NCBI GenBank assembly: GCA_003554565.1
Contig: PWGR01000152.1
Span: 1-20,381 of the forward strand
Reading direction: 5' to 3'
Length of the DNA: 20,381 bases
Source of the DNA: Clostridia bacterium
Lineage (GTDB): Bacteria > Bacillota > Sulfobacillia > SLMV01
The first letter of the stretch is position 1; every line of letters begins with the position of its first letter. Below are positions 1-9,112 of this stretch, in pieces. The notes under the pieces are model-generated. The model searched no databases. It was not told the origin of the DNA and saw only the letters and a program-made list of their open reading frames with translations. The translations under genes and the position numbers were made by a program.

Positions 1-553
1 AACGAAAACCCGAACTCAACTGCGGGAACCATGTGGCCCCAGATGGAGTGATCACACCACCAGGTGGCCGGTCTCCAGCAGCACCAGGTGCACCCAGCCC
101 AATACCTCGAGATCATCCCCTGGCAGGATAATCAAGAAACGGAGGAAACCGGATGAATCGGGAGCAATGGGCTGATCCAAATTCCACATCAAGCGGGACA
201 TGTTCGTTGTGCACATCCAGACCAGCAAATATGGCATCATTCATGGTGCCGGCTTCTCTCAAGTTCTGCTGGTTATTAGTTGTGCTAACAGCATACCCCC
301 AGAGGGGCTGGCCCTTCCATTGTGTCTAGAAACCTGGAAAAGAGACCAACAGCTGTTGCAAGGGGAAGTGCTACTGCGGGGGGGGTGTTGATTGGCCGCG
401 GATGCGAACGCATGCACACCGTGCACAGAAGACCAGAAATGCATCCTACTGTGATCACCTACGGAAAAGAGGACAATCACTGTACCAGAATACTCCTCGT
501 CTTTCACGCGGGATGGGTAGGGGGCTGGTCCCACACAAATACTCGGGAATGAG
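1..553. other. Non-coding stretch, possible degraded gene remnants
   Basis: No reading frame here looks like a maintained gene. On the minus strand, codons from position 244 down to 113 read a 43-residue peptide beginning MNDAIFAGLDVHNE, which resembles the first residues of IS110-type transposases (AG-[LI]-DVH-K), but it stops early and the rest does not resemble that family. At 1-50 the minus strand also has a short open stretch reading DHSIWGHMVPAVEFGF in another frame. Both could be relics of a decayed element or gene. A run of eight G residues lies near 378-385. No clear terminator was seen for the operon that ends at 554. Confidence 0.4.
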
Positions 554-2263
554 CTACTCATCTAAGGCCAGCCAGGTCTCCCAAAAGCAGAAGGAAAATC
601 CGTAGGATACGTCGACCTCCCGGACATGATCGGCAACCACGGCCCTGGTACCGGTTATCCAGAGACTGACGTACAGCTGCTCGCGCGCCGCCAACTCCGC
701 GAACTCCCGGTAGTATTCAAGCCTATCTCTCTCCTCTGTAGTCCGGGAAGCATCAGTGAGAAGGTCATCTATCCGGCTTTTCACCGTCCTCAGATCGTCC
801 TCGCGCCAGATCTGTGAAACATTCCAATGCGCATCAGACCGCAGATTAGCGGTATATCCCATGGGATCAGCGAGCTGCGGAATAAGCACCCAGTAGGAAA
901 TATCGTACTCACCAGCGCGCATCCGCTTATAGTATTCTTCATCGGGCAAAATCTCGACGTCGAGCTCTATACCGAACCTGCCTAACTGATCTGCAATCTC
1001 CCGTGAAACGGCCACCCTCTCCTCGTCCGCATTGGAGAGCATGTTAAGGGTGAGCGGATCATCATCCTCGCCGTAACCCGAGGTCCGAAGCAAGTGCTCA
1101 GCACGCTCAAGATCTGGTTCCTCCTCCACGTGCCCGCCGGGATCAGCGGGGTGCCCCCCAATGAACAACTCATCGGCATCACCGGAATAGATCCGGTCGA
1201 TTATGCTCTCCCGATCGATGGCGTGATGCAGAGCTCGCCGCACCGCCCTCTCCTGCAAACCATCACTTGCGAGATTTAGGGACATAATATGATGATCCAG
1301 GTTGGGGCGCACCAGATTTGTGCCCAGATCCTCGCCAATAGAATAGCCAGGGGGCACCTCCGTCACCACATCGATGCCCCGCCCGAGAAGTCGTTCAGGA
1401 TCATCTGCTTCTGCATACACGAAGGTCAGTGAATCCAGGCGGGGACGTCCGCGCCAGTATTCGGAAAAGTAACTCAGAGTCAGCTCACTCAGATCATCTG
1501 GGGGTTCAGCTTCCTCTTCCTGCTCGCGCAAGAACGCATGCTCAATCTGGGGATCATCTACAGCAAATGGCCCGAGCCCAACGGGGGCAAGAGTAAGTTC
1601 CTCTTGTTTGCCATCTTCTGTTTCAAAGGCCGTCTGCGGCGAGACCAGGCCCGTCTCTGCGCGTGAAAGATTGAAAGGCAGCTGGGGATCCGGGTGCCAG
1701 AGATCTATGCGCAGCTGCAGATCATCTGTGACCTGCACCTCACGAATGGAGGCCAGCCAGGCCCCAACCATAACCGGTGAACCCACCTCTTGCATCCTCT
1801 TGAGGTTGTATTTCACGGCCTCCGCGTCCAGCCGCGTCCCATCGGTAAAATAAACATCCGGGCGGAGATTCAGCGTGTAAACCGTGGCGGCATTATCCAC
1901 GTCCCAATCTTTTAGCACTCCCCGTCCGACCCCCCCGGACATATCAAAAGAAAAGAGTGGGTCTGTCAGAGCCGATACGACCATTCGTTCTGAAGGGGTC
2001 GTGGCCCGGTGAGGATCAAGTGTGGACAGTTTCTCTGGCATGGCCACGCGCAGGGATCCTCCCTCAGCTGGTTCTTCCACCCGGGCAACTTCGAGATCCG
2101 GTTCCTCCGGCGGCGCCTCACCCCCTTCATCCTGCGGCTCCACGGCCATGCCGCGCACAACAAGCAGCAGCGCAGTTGCGGCAACGGCAAAACCCAGAAC
2201 TACTTTGCGGTCGGCGAGTAGACTAGACCACTCTCGAATTTTACTCAAGAAGCTGAGGTCCAT
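554..2263 (-). CDS. ABC transporter substrate-binding protein, family 5 (peptide/nickel type), membrane-anchored
   Basis: Extracytoplasmic solute-binding protein of the SBP_bac_5 family, which usually delivers oligopeptides, nickel or similar ligands to an ABC importer. The 569-residue product has a basic N-terminus and one hydrophobic segment (about residues 21-38) without a lipobox cysteine, so it is probably anchored by an uncleaved helix. An acidic linker follows (about 43-68). The mature domain opens with GGSLRVAMPEKLSTLDPHRA (about 68-87), the usual family entry. Later features typical of the family are YTLNLRPDVYFTDGT and ALHHAIDRESII. The length fits. The ATG start lacks an ideally spaced ribosome site: GAGGGGAG lies about 15 nt upstream. 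It is the last gene of a six-gene minus-strand run, 33 nt after the preceding gene. The substrate cannot be read from sequence, and no permease genes are present here. Confidence 0.88.
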   Translation of the reverse strand: MDLSFLSKIREWSSLLADRKVVLGFAVAATALLLVVRGMAVEPQDEGGEAPPEEPDLEVARVEEPAEGGSLRVAMPEKLSTLDPHRATTPSERMVVSALTDPLFSFDMSGGVGRGVLKDWDVDNAATVYTLNLRPDVYFTDGTRLDAEAVKYNLKRMQEVGSPVMVGAWLASIREVQVTDDLQLRIDLWHPDPQLPFNLSRAETGLVSPQTAFETEDGKQEELTLAPVGLGPFAVDDPQIEHAFLREQEEEAEPPDDLSELTLSYFSEYWRGRPRLDSLTFVYAEADDPERLLGRGIDVVTEVPPGYSIGEDLGTNLVRPNLDHHIMSLNLASDGLQERAVRRALHHAIDRESIIDRIYSGDADELFIGGHPADPGGHVEEEPDLERAEHLLRTSGYGEDDDPLTLNMLSNADEERVAVSREIADQLGRFGIELDVEILPDEEYYKRMRAGEYDISYWVLIPQLADPMGYTANLRSDAHWNVSQIWREDDLRTVKSRIDDLLTDASRTTEERDRLEYYREFAELAAREQLYVSLWITGTRAVVADHVREVDVSYGFSFCFWETWLALDE

Positions 2264-2296
2264 TAAGTAGGCATCGCTCTCCCCTCATGACCCGGA

Positions 2297-2818
2297 TTAC
2301 ACGTCACAACAACATCCTACCATCACCACCGACCCGCTGGAAACAGCGGGGCAGGTGTCGTGTTCAGCCGTGATCAGAACCTGGTCAAACTGCTGCACCG
2401 GGACTTGCGTCGTCCGATTCATGTGCCAGTGCACTCCCTCGCGCCGGAGCGAGCCCAAACATATTCGATGATCACGCCCGGGGTCATTCAGCCACACCTC
2501 GTAGAGATTAAAACTGCCTCCAGTCACTACGTCCCGTCCAAAATACGACGGATGAGCCAGATCCCGCACAGCAATTTCCACCACATCATCCCTGTCATCC
2601 AGACGAGCCTCGCCGCTCGCTCCACGTGACTGCGGCTGAGTCGGCACAAGTTCACACACCCTCGCCTCCCCCTTTTCTTTGACCGAACCGCTCACCGGCA
2701 CCACCTCCCAAGGATCAATCAATGTATTATATGAGATAAACCCATGCTCTGATGGTGGGAGGCTGTTCTTTTTCTGTCGGGATCTCAACCGAGGAAATGC
2801 GCAGATCTCATCACTCAC
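2297..2818 (-). CDS. Small protein with anti-sigma-K-like C-terminal domain
   Basis: A 173-residue protein with no membrane segment or signal peptide that I can see. The first 70 residues are basic and polar and unlike anything I recognise. The C-terminal half resembles the extracytoplasmic domain of RskA/anti-sigma-K type proteins: YEVWLNDPGRDHRICLGSL (about 106-124), then FDQVLITAEHDTCPAVSSG (about 144-162), the pattern 'F-D-x-[IVL]-x-V-T-x-E' followed by a Ser-Gly pair. In that family this domain usually sits behind a transmembrane helix, which is missing, so its role here is open. It ends in a Cys-rich tail (GCCCDV). The GTG start lies inside the end of the upstream binding-protein gene (8-nt overlap), suggesting translational coupling. 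No good Shine-Dalgarno precedes it. The domain match is by eye and moderate. Confidence 0.65.
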   Translation of the reverse strand: MSDEICAFPRLRSRQKKNSLPPSEHGFISYNTLIDPWEVVPVSGSVKEKGEARVCELVPTQPQSRGASGEARLDDRDDVVEIAVRDLAHPSYFGRDVVTGGSFNLYEVWLNDPGRDHRICLGSLRREGVHWHMNRTTQVPVQQFDQVLITAEHDTCPAVSSGSVVMVGCCCDV

Positions 2819-4424
2819 GTGGAATCAACAGGGGTATGAATGATTCTTTCCAATCGGCGTCAACCTCAGAGCCCAGTGCAAGTATGATGGGCACACTGTA
2901 CAGGGGCAGGAGCCGGAAATCCTCCCGCGCTCCTTCCAGAACCCTGGCGGCTGAGAAGTCGGAGTTTCTGAACAATGCATCCAGCTGGAGATGATCCCCC
3001 CGGTTAATCGTCACAGCACCACCCGAATCCAGCCAGGGACGGAGGAGCTCGCTGGCCGCCGGTGTGGGTCGAGACCAGCCGATCAAGGCCAGGTCATAGT
3101 CGGAAGCGAAGAAACGCGAGGAGAAACTGCTCCATTGGAGAACCTCAAGATCTACAGGCAGTCCCGCATCCTCGAGGTTGTCTGCGGCGAGGCGAGCCAC
3201 TTTCTCTCCCCCGGCATACACATCCTCGGGCACGAGGAAAGTAAGCCTGATGGGAACCCCAATTCCAACTTCCGTACTGCGCTGCCAGGTCCCATCCTCG
3301 CGACGTTTGAGGCCGGCATCTTCCAGCTCAGCAGCCACACGTAGCGTGCTATGCTGAAGACTCATCCGTGCTTCTTTATCTTCCTGAAGCGAATGCCCGG
3401 CTGGTAGCCAGGTATCAACGGGAAGCAGCGAGTCATAAGGCGACCCGGAGACATCCAGCAGCTCCTCACCCCGTCCGACGGCGGAGAACAACGCCCGTCG
3501 CACCCTTACATCCTCCAGAATGCCGCGGTCATTAACCACGATCCCGCGCACGTTAGGGGACGGGCCCAATTCCTCACGAAGTCCGAGAGCAACCGTCAAA
3601 CGACGGGCCGCCTCCGGACCGAAAGGCACCACAGCATCGGCCCCACCCAGCAGTGCGCCCACTTCTGGACTCCACTGCTCCCGGGAACCATCGACCGCAT
3701 CTGGCGACAGGGGGAAGAACTCAATAGCCGGAAAAACCTCACCGTCCGGATCGACGGCCCGAAGTATTATGCCACCACGCGAGCTGTGCCTGATGAACTG
3801 ATATGGTCCGCTGCCTACCACACCTTCTCCGTCGGACAGGAGGCCAATGGACAGGGCGGGATCCCCTGCAACAGCGGATGGAAAATCTGGATCTGGCTCC
3901 TTCAGGAAAAAACGCAGCACTCCCTCATCACTGGCCTCCACCCGCTTCAGATCCCGGAGCCTGCGAGCGAGTGGTGAGTCATCGGCTGCATTTGCATAGA
4001 TGTCCCGCAGCAGCTCGGCAGTAATTGGTGTCCCGTCGTGCATGACCGCTTCCTGGCAGATTTCAAATTTCCAGACTCGCCCGCCCTCTTCGGATCGCCA
4101 CTTGATGGCAACATCGGGGTGCACATCACCGCGAGGACAGACGTGGACTAGGCGGCGGTACAGATGGCGCGCGAGCAAACTGGAGGTCAGATCGTCGCTG
4201 GTTATTTCGGCCGGGTTCAGCGTCACCTCTCCCCACAACACTACCTGAAGCACGTCGGACTGATCATCCTCTTGCAGCACGGGTACATCCTCGAGCTTTA
4301 CATCAGGTGTCTCTGCTTCGGACACAATGGACGAAGAGGACGGTTGACAGCCGGGCACGAGAGCAACGGTTGCCACGATGAGAACCATCAATGACAGCAG
4401 TATCGCCTCGCGCACAAGCAGCAT
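2811..4424 (-). CDS. ABC transporter substrate-binding lipoprotein, family 5
   Basis: Second SBP_bac_5-type binding protein of the operon, 537 residues. The chosen ATG at 4424 is preceded by GGGGGTGA, which overlaps the bioY stop codon. A longer frame from 4481 would run 50 nt into bioY and has no ribosome site. The N-terminus is a lipoprotein signal: hydrophobic core at about 8-23, then VPGC with Cys26 as the likely lipidated residue, so the protein should sit on the outer face of the membrane. Family-like stretches include a 'W-x-F-x-I-x-x-x-x-x-M-H-D-G-T-P-I-T-A' block (KFEICQEAVMHDGTPITAEL), VGSGPYQF, RRALFSAVGR and DYDLALIGWSRP near the C-terminus. It diverges clearly from the other binding protein of the operon, so this is probably an old duplication or two different ligands. 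No transporter subunits are nearby. Confidence 0.85.
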   Translation of the reverse strand: MLLVREAILLSLMVLIVATVALVPGCQPSSSSIVSEAETPDVKLEDVPVLQEDDQSDVLQVVLWGEVTLNPAEITSDDLTSSLLARHLYRRLVHVCPRGDVHPDVAIKWRSEEGGRVWKFEICQEAVMHDGTPITAELLRDIYANAADDSPLARRLRDLKRVEASDEGVLRFFLKEPDPDFPSAVAGDPALSIGLLSDGEGVVGSGPYQFIRHSSRGGIILRAVDPDGEVFPAIEFFPLSPDAVDGSREQWSPEVGALLGGADAVVPFGPEAARRLTVALGLREELGPSPNVRGIVVNDRGILEDVRVRRALFSAVGRGEELLDVSGSPYDSLLPVDTWLPAGHSLQEDKEARMSLQHSTLRVAAELEDAGLKRREDGTWQRSTEVGIGVPIRLTFLVPEDVYAGGEKVARLAADNLEDAGLPVDLEVLQWSSFSSRFFASDYDLALIGWSRPTPAASELLRPWLDSGGAVTINRGDHLQLDALFRNSDFSAARVLEGAREDFRLLPLYSVPIILALGSEVDADWKESFIPLLIPRE

Positions 4425-4431
4425 TATGCTT

Positions 4432-4968
4432 TCACCCCCGGTCACGAAGATCCAGATGTGTCCGAATCTTTGCAGCAGCACCGACTGCCGCCACCGACTT
4501 GACTATGTCCCCCGGGATGTACGGAAGAACACCAATCGCCGCTGCACCCCGTATATCCATGCCAGTAACGCGGGCAAGCTGCCAGACGCCGGGAATGTAG
4601 ACGATGAGCGCGCCGCCGATCAGACAGCTGATAAACATGATCGGCACACCCTCCCGCCCACGCGAAATGATCCCGGTCACCCATGCGCCCAAAATCATAC
4701 CGATCAGATAACCCCCGGCGGGGCCGAGCAGTATGGCTGCGCCACCCAGCCCCCCGAATAACGGCAGGCCGGTAAATCCCAGCAAGACGTAAATCAGCTG
4801 ACTCACCGCCCCTGCGCGCGCACCCAGAAGCAGCCCGGCAAGCATGGTTCCCAGCGTCTGACCCGTAACCGGCACAGGCGAAAACGGAAGCGGAACACGT
4901 ATGAAAGACAGACCGGCGGTAACAGCCACAAAGAGCCCAATTCGCAGCAGCGTTCTGACGTCGTTCAC
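4432..4968 (-). CDS. bioY: Biotin transporter S-component BioY
   Basis: Membrane substrate-capture subunit of an energy-coupling-factor (ECF) importer for biotin. The 178-residue length and about six hydrophobic segments fit the family. Diagnostic stretches are PFSPVPVTGQTLGTMLAG (about 28-45), the YVLLGFTGLPLFGG loop (about 60-73) and GPAGGYLIG (about 82-90). The GTG start overlaps the comB stop in a 4-nt GTGA, implying coupled translation. The stop lies 7 nt before the next start. The ATPase and T-component (EcfA, EcfT) are not in the window, so BioY either shares a general ECF module or acts alone. I saw no BirA operator-like palindrome next to it; the gene is internal to the operon. Confidence 0.95.
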   Translation of the reverse strand: MNDVRTLLRIGLFVAVTAGLSFIRVPLPFSPVPVTGQTLGTMLAGLLLGARAGAVSQLIYVLLGFTGLPLFGGLGGAAILLGPAGGYLIGMILGAWVTGIISRGREGVPIMFISCLIGGALIVYIPGVWQLARVTGMDIRGAAAIGVLPYIPGDIVKSVAAVGAAAKIRTHLDLRDRG

Positions 4969-5729
4969 TCCGTTTCAGTCTCCTCCAACTGAACTACCCT
5001 GAGCATCCCTGCCTCATCTTCGCGCAGAACACCCACTGAGTCAACAACAGACAGCTGCGCCGCCCAGCGAACGTCATTTGCCATATCCAGTTCGCACAGG
5101 TGCCTGCCGTGTGGGGTATCCAGCAGGGAGTCAGCGAGCAGCCCCCCGCAGGAAGAGGCATAGCCCAGGGACACGACGCCCCCACCACCGGGCTTCAGAG
5201 TTAGCTCCGCGTGCTCTTTCAGGCGCTGCAGCAGCATCCCGGCAAAGAGCACATCCTCGGGGGCAACAGCCCTACCACCGTCCGTGCCCGCACAGGCGAC
5301 GATGAGCGAGGGCGGTAGGTGAAATTGGATGTAACGCATCACGGCCTCAAGATTATTGAAGGAGCCGATCAACGCCCACTGGGCATCGCCGCACAACTGC
5401 ATTGCCCTTGTACCGTTGCTGGTCGTAAGCACCACCGTACGACCAGCGACTGTGTTCGGTACATACTCCAGCGGCGAGTTGCCCAGGTCAAAGCCATCCA
5501 ACCTAAGGCCACCCCGCTCGCCTCCTAACTTTGCACCGTGAGCCTCTGCCAGGACTGATGCCTCCTCGTGATCGCCGACGGGCAGTATCTCAGAGGCCCC
5601 CGCAGCGAGGGCCTGAGTCACGGTGGTGGAGGCCCGGAGTATATCGACCACCACCACTCCTGCATCGCGAAGATCAGTATCTTCCAGCTGCCCGCAGGTG
5701 AAAGTCACATCAACCATCAATTCCGACAC
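4965..5729 (-). CDS. comB: 2-phosphosulfolactate phosphatase (ComB family)
   Basis: Predicted Mg-dependent hydrolase converting 2-phosphosulfolactate to 3-sulfolactate. The family is known from coenzyme M synthesis in methanogens and from bacteria, including spore-formers that accumulate sulfolactate. The 254-residue protein carries the family blocks in order: VVVVDILRASTTVTQAL (about 25-41), LGGERGG followed by DLGNSPLEY (about 68-89), LTTSNGTRA (about 101-109), and CAGTDGGR then PEDVLFAG (about 146-164). I start it at the GTG at 5729 because AGAGGGG lies about 6 nt upstream. The longer frame from 5771 would run 28 nt into the preceding gene. Neither a ComA-like synthase nor a sulfolactate dehydrogenase is in the window, so the physiological product is inferred. 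Confidence 0.9.
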   Translation of the reverse strand: MSELMVDVTFTCGQLEDTDLRDAGVVVVDILRASTTVTQALAAGASEILPVGDHEEASVLAEAHGAKLGGERGGLRLDGFDLGNSPLEYVPNTVAGRTVVLTTSNGTRAMQLCGDAQWALIGSFNNLEAVMRYIQFHLPPSLIVACAGTDGGRAVAPEDVLFAGMLLQRLKEHAELTLKPGGGGVVSLGYASSCGGLLADSLLDTPHGRHLCELDMANDVRWAAQLSVVDSVGVLREDEAGMLRVVQLEETETE

Positions 5730-5743
5730 GTGGTTCCCCTCTT

Positions 5744-6733
5744 TCACTCGGGGCGCATGTCCTCTCCCCATTGGCGCCTCAGTCCGCGTCTGATCAACGT
5801 GGCCAGCAAATCCAGATCCACATTTCCGCCTGTGGCTATCACAACGACATCTCTGTCCGAACCCGGCACGGCGCCATCCAACAAACCAGCAAGCGCCACG
5901 GCACCTGAGGGCTCCAACAGTAGCTTGGTCCGCTGCAGTGCGAGCAGCATGGCATCGGTGATATCATCTTCGCTCACCTGGTGAAACCTGTCCACAGATT
6001 GACTCACATAGGAGTAGGGAATCTCACCGGGAATTCGGGTGCGCAGCCCGTCTGCGATGGTCTCGACATTGACCTCCACTGGGCGACCGGCACACACCGA
6101 TTGGTACATACTGCTGGAACAGGTAGGCTCGACGGCGACAATCTCCACCCGGGGCGCAGTCACCTTGCTCGCCCGGCTCACACCGGACATCAGGCCTCCT
6201 CCGCCCACCGGACCGACAATGACATCAACATCGGACTTCTCCTGCAGTATCTCCAGCGCACAGGTTCCCTGGCCCTCGATTACGTCCTCATCGTCGGTAG
6301 AGTCCACGTAAATGCTTTTCTCCTGCGCGGCTATATCTCTGGCGCGCTCCTTCCGCTCATCGGCGTAAATCCCGTGCTGGATGATTTCCCCTCCGTAGCT
6401 GGCGACCGCATCCAGCTTGGAGCGCGAGGCATCTTCTGGCATGACAACTCTGGCCCGCACCCCGAATTGAAGGGCGGCCCACGCAACCGCGGCCGCGTGA
6501 TTACCTGAGGAGGCCGTTATGACCCCGGCAGGCTTACCCCCCGCGCACAGCTTCGCCAGTTTGTTGTAGGCCCCACGGGCCTTAAAAGCTCCCGTTCTCT
6601 GCAGGTTTTCCGGCTTGATCCATATGCGATGGCCAGTGTAATTGCTGAACGTACGGGAATACTGCAGGCGAGTGGGTTCCAGGACGCCGCCGACCCGGCA
6701 GTGCGCAGCAGAAAAATCGGCTCGATCCAACAT
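5744..6733 (-). CDS. Threonine ammonia-lyase-like PLP enzyme (fold type II)
   Basis: Cytoplasmic PLP-dependent dehydratase of the threonine/serine family; the usual reaction is threonine to 2-oxobutanoate plus ammonia. Seen in the 329-residue product: KPENLQRTGAFKARGA (about 40-55) with Lys51 as the likely Schiff-base lysine, the ASSGNHAA loop (about 74-81), the phosphate-binding PVGGGGLMSG (about 175-184) and ATGGNVD near the C-terminus. There is no C-terminal ACT regulatory domain, as in the short catabolic form. Serine racemase or another beta-elimination activity cannot be excluded. The ATG at 6733 has AGGAAGG about 7 nt upstream; the in-frame ATG at 6772 has none. First gene of the six-gene minus-strand run and divergent from the MoxR gene. 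Confidence 0.88.
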   Translation of the reverse strand: MLDRADFSAAHCRVGGVLEPTRLQYSRTFSNYTGHRIWIKPENLQRTGAFKARGAYNKLAKLCAGGKPAGVITASSGNHAAAVAWAALQFGVRARVVMPEDASRSKLDAVASYGGEIIQHGIYADERKERARDIAAQEKSIYVDSTDDEDVIEGQGTCALEILQEKSDVDVIVGPVGGGGLMSGVSRASKVTAPRVEIVAVEPTCSSSMYQSVCAGRPVEVNVETIADGLRTRIPGEIPYSYVSQSVDRFHQVSEDDITDAMLLALQRTKLLLEPSGAVALAGLLDGAVPGSDRDVVVIATGGNVDLDLLATLIRRGLRRQWGEDMRPE

Positions 6734-6920
6734 GAAGGTTTCCTTCCTCTCCGCCGCGAAAGCATTGTGCAATCGAGAACTGTTCGCTCCGCGGGAAGCT
6801 ATCAGTAATGGCTATGCTACCCTGTGAGAGGAATTGTCTGCATAGACGCTGAAATCCTGCTCGGACGGGCTTATTGCCCGCACCGCCCAGGTCACAAAAG
6901 ATGAGGAGGCCTCGCAATCA
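6734..6920. promoter_or_regulatory. Divergent intergenic region between dehydratase and moxR-like genes
   Basis: This 187-nt stretch must hold the promoters of the minus-strand operon and of the MoxR operon. No clear sigma-A promoter could be picked by eye on either strand. A small hairpin, CGGGC-TTATT-GCCCG, lies at about 6868-6882 in the MoxR leader. GAGGAGG at about 6904-6910 is the MoxR ribosome site. Confidence 0.5.
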
Positions 6921-7873
<953 letters not shown>

Positions 7874-7877
<4 letters not shown>

Positions 7878-9112
7878 AAAGGGACAGCTGGCTCACCCTC
7901 TTCTTTGTCGCGCTTCTGTTGACTGGGGTATTCACACAGATATCCCCCGTCACCTTTCTGGCGCTGGCAGTTGGCTTGATACTGCTGGCTGGCAGGATGT
8001 GGGCGCAGGCTGCGGCACGACACATCCGGTATGAACATGCCGCAATTCCCCGTCGCTGCATGACGGGTGATGATCTGAAGCTGCAGGTGCAGCTGGACAA
8101 CCCGACCGTACTGCCGCTGCCCTGGATCGAAGTGACCGACCTTGTCCAGCACCGCGGCTTCCATCTCACTGGAGTCGCAAGCCAGCACCGCCGCCACCGG
8201 CAGCGGCTGATCATCCGCACCGGTCTGGCGTGGTATCAGCGCATACGGCGAACCTATACCGCACGCGTCACCGCACGAGGCTTTTATCCGGTGGGTCCGA
8301 CGACAGTACGGATCTGGGACCCGCTGGGCCTGACTTTCTCAGAGCTGCGGGTTACAAGCCGGGAGTCAATCCTGGTCTATCCAATCACCATACCCCTTGA
8401 GGATCTCGGCGTCGCGGCAGACGATCCCTTCGGCGATCCGGAACACCAAAGGTGGCTGTTCCGCGACCCTTTTTCCGTGGCCGGCGCACGGCCGTACGAA
8501 GCGGGAGATCCCGTCCGACACATTCACTGGCCCGCCACAGCCGCCGCGGGCGAGCTGATGACGCGTCAGATGGAGGGTATCAGGAGCCCGGAAATGCTAT
8601 TATTTGCCAACCTCCGCACAATGGAAAGAGCCTGGCAGGGCGCGGTCACCGAATTCCTTGAACTGACGCTCTGCGCTGCGGCCTCGGTAGCCCGGTACGG
8701 CAGCAGGCGCGGATACCGGCTCGGCCTTTACAGCAACGGGAACCTGCACAAGGAGGGCCGGGATGAAAGTGCACCGCGACTCCAGGCAGATCCCTCTTCC
8801 GACCCGCGACAGCTCCGGAAAATTCTGTCCATGCTCGCTCAGAGCGCACCGCACGCCAGCCGACCCCTGGAACATATTCTCCGGCGTTATGCAGCTGAGT
8901 CGTACGGCGCAAGTCTGGTCATAATATCGGCTCTGCTGACAGAGAACCTGCAGGCGGAGATCGAGCGACTGGCCAGGGACGGACACGCAGTCACCCTTCT
9001 GTACACCGGAGACCCCCCTGGGCCCAATGTACCGGGAGTACGTTGTCACACCCTGGGCGGAAAAAGGAGGTGGGAAGAAATTGCAAACCAATGGGGTCAC
9101 TCTGTTGAGTAA
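7874..9112 (+). CDS. DUF58 membrane protein (MoxR partner)
   Basis: A 412-residue protein with two adjacent hydrophobic segments at the N-terminus (about 7-40) and a soluble remainder. A beta-rich section of about 60-160 includes VQLDNPTVLPLPWIEV and YTARVTARGFYPVGPTTV. The DUF58 hallmark is at about 206-234: RPYEAGDPVRHIHWPATA followed by GELMTRQME. The C-terminal part is VWA-like in arrangement. DUF58 genes regularly follow moxR genes, and the pair is commonly tied to envelope processes, but its biochemical role is not settled. It overlaps MoxR by 4 nt, and its last 32 nt overlap the next gene and contain that gene's ribosome site. Confidence 0.92.
9064..9072 (+). promoter_or_regulatory. 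Perfect ribosome binding site setting a TTG start
   Basis: AAGGAGGTG inside the end of the DUF58 gene, 8 nt before TTG at 9081. It matches the anti-Shine-Dalgarno fully and argues for the TTG rather than the upstream in-frame ATG at 9027 or the ATG at 9117. Confidence 0.8.

Noticed and set aside
4378..4761. 127-codon plus-strand frame opposite bioY
   Set aside because: Antisense of a textbook BioY; rich in Arg, His and Asp as expected for a shadow.
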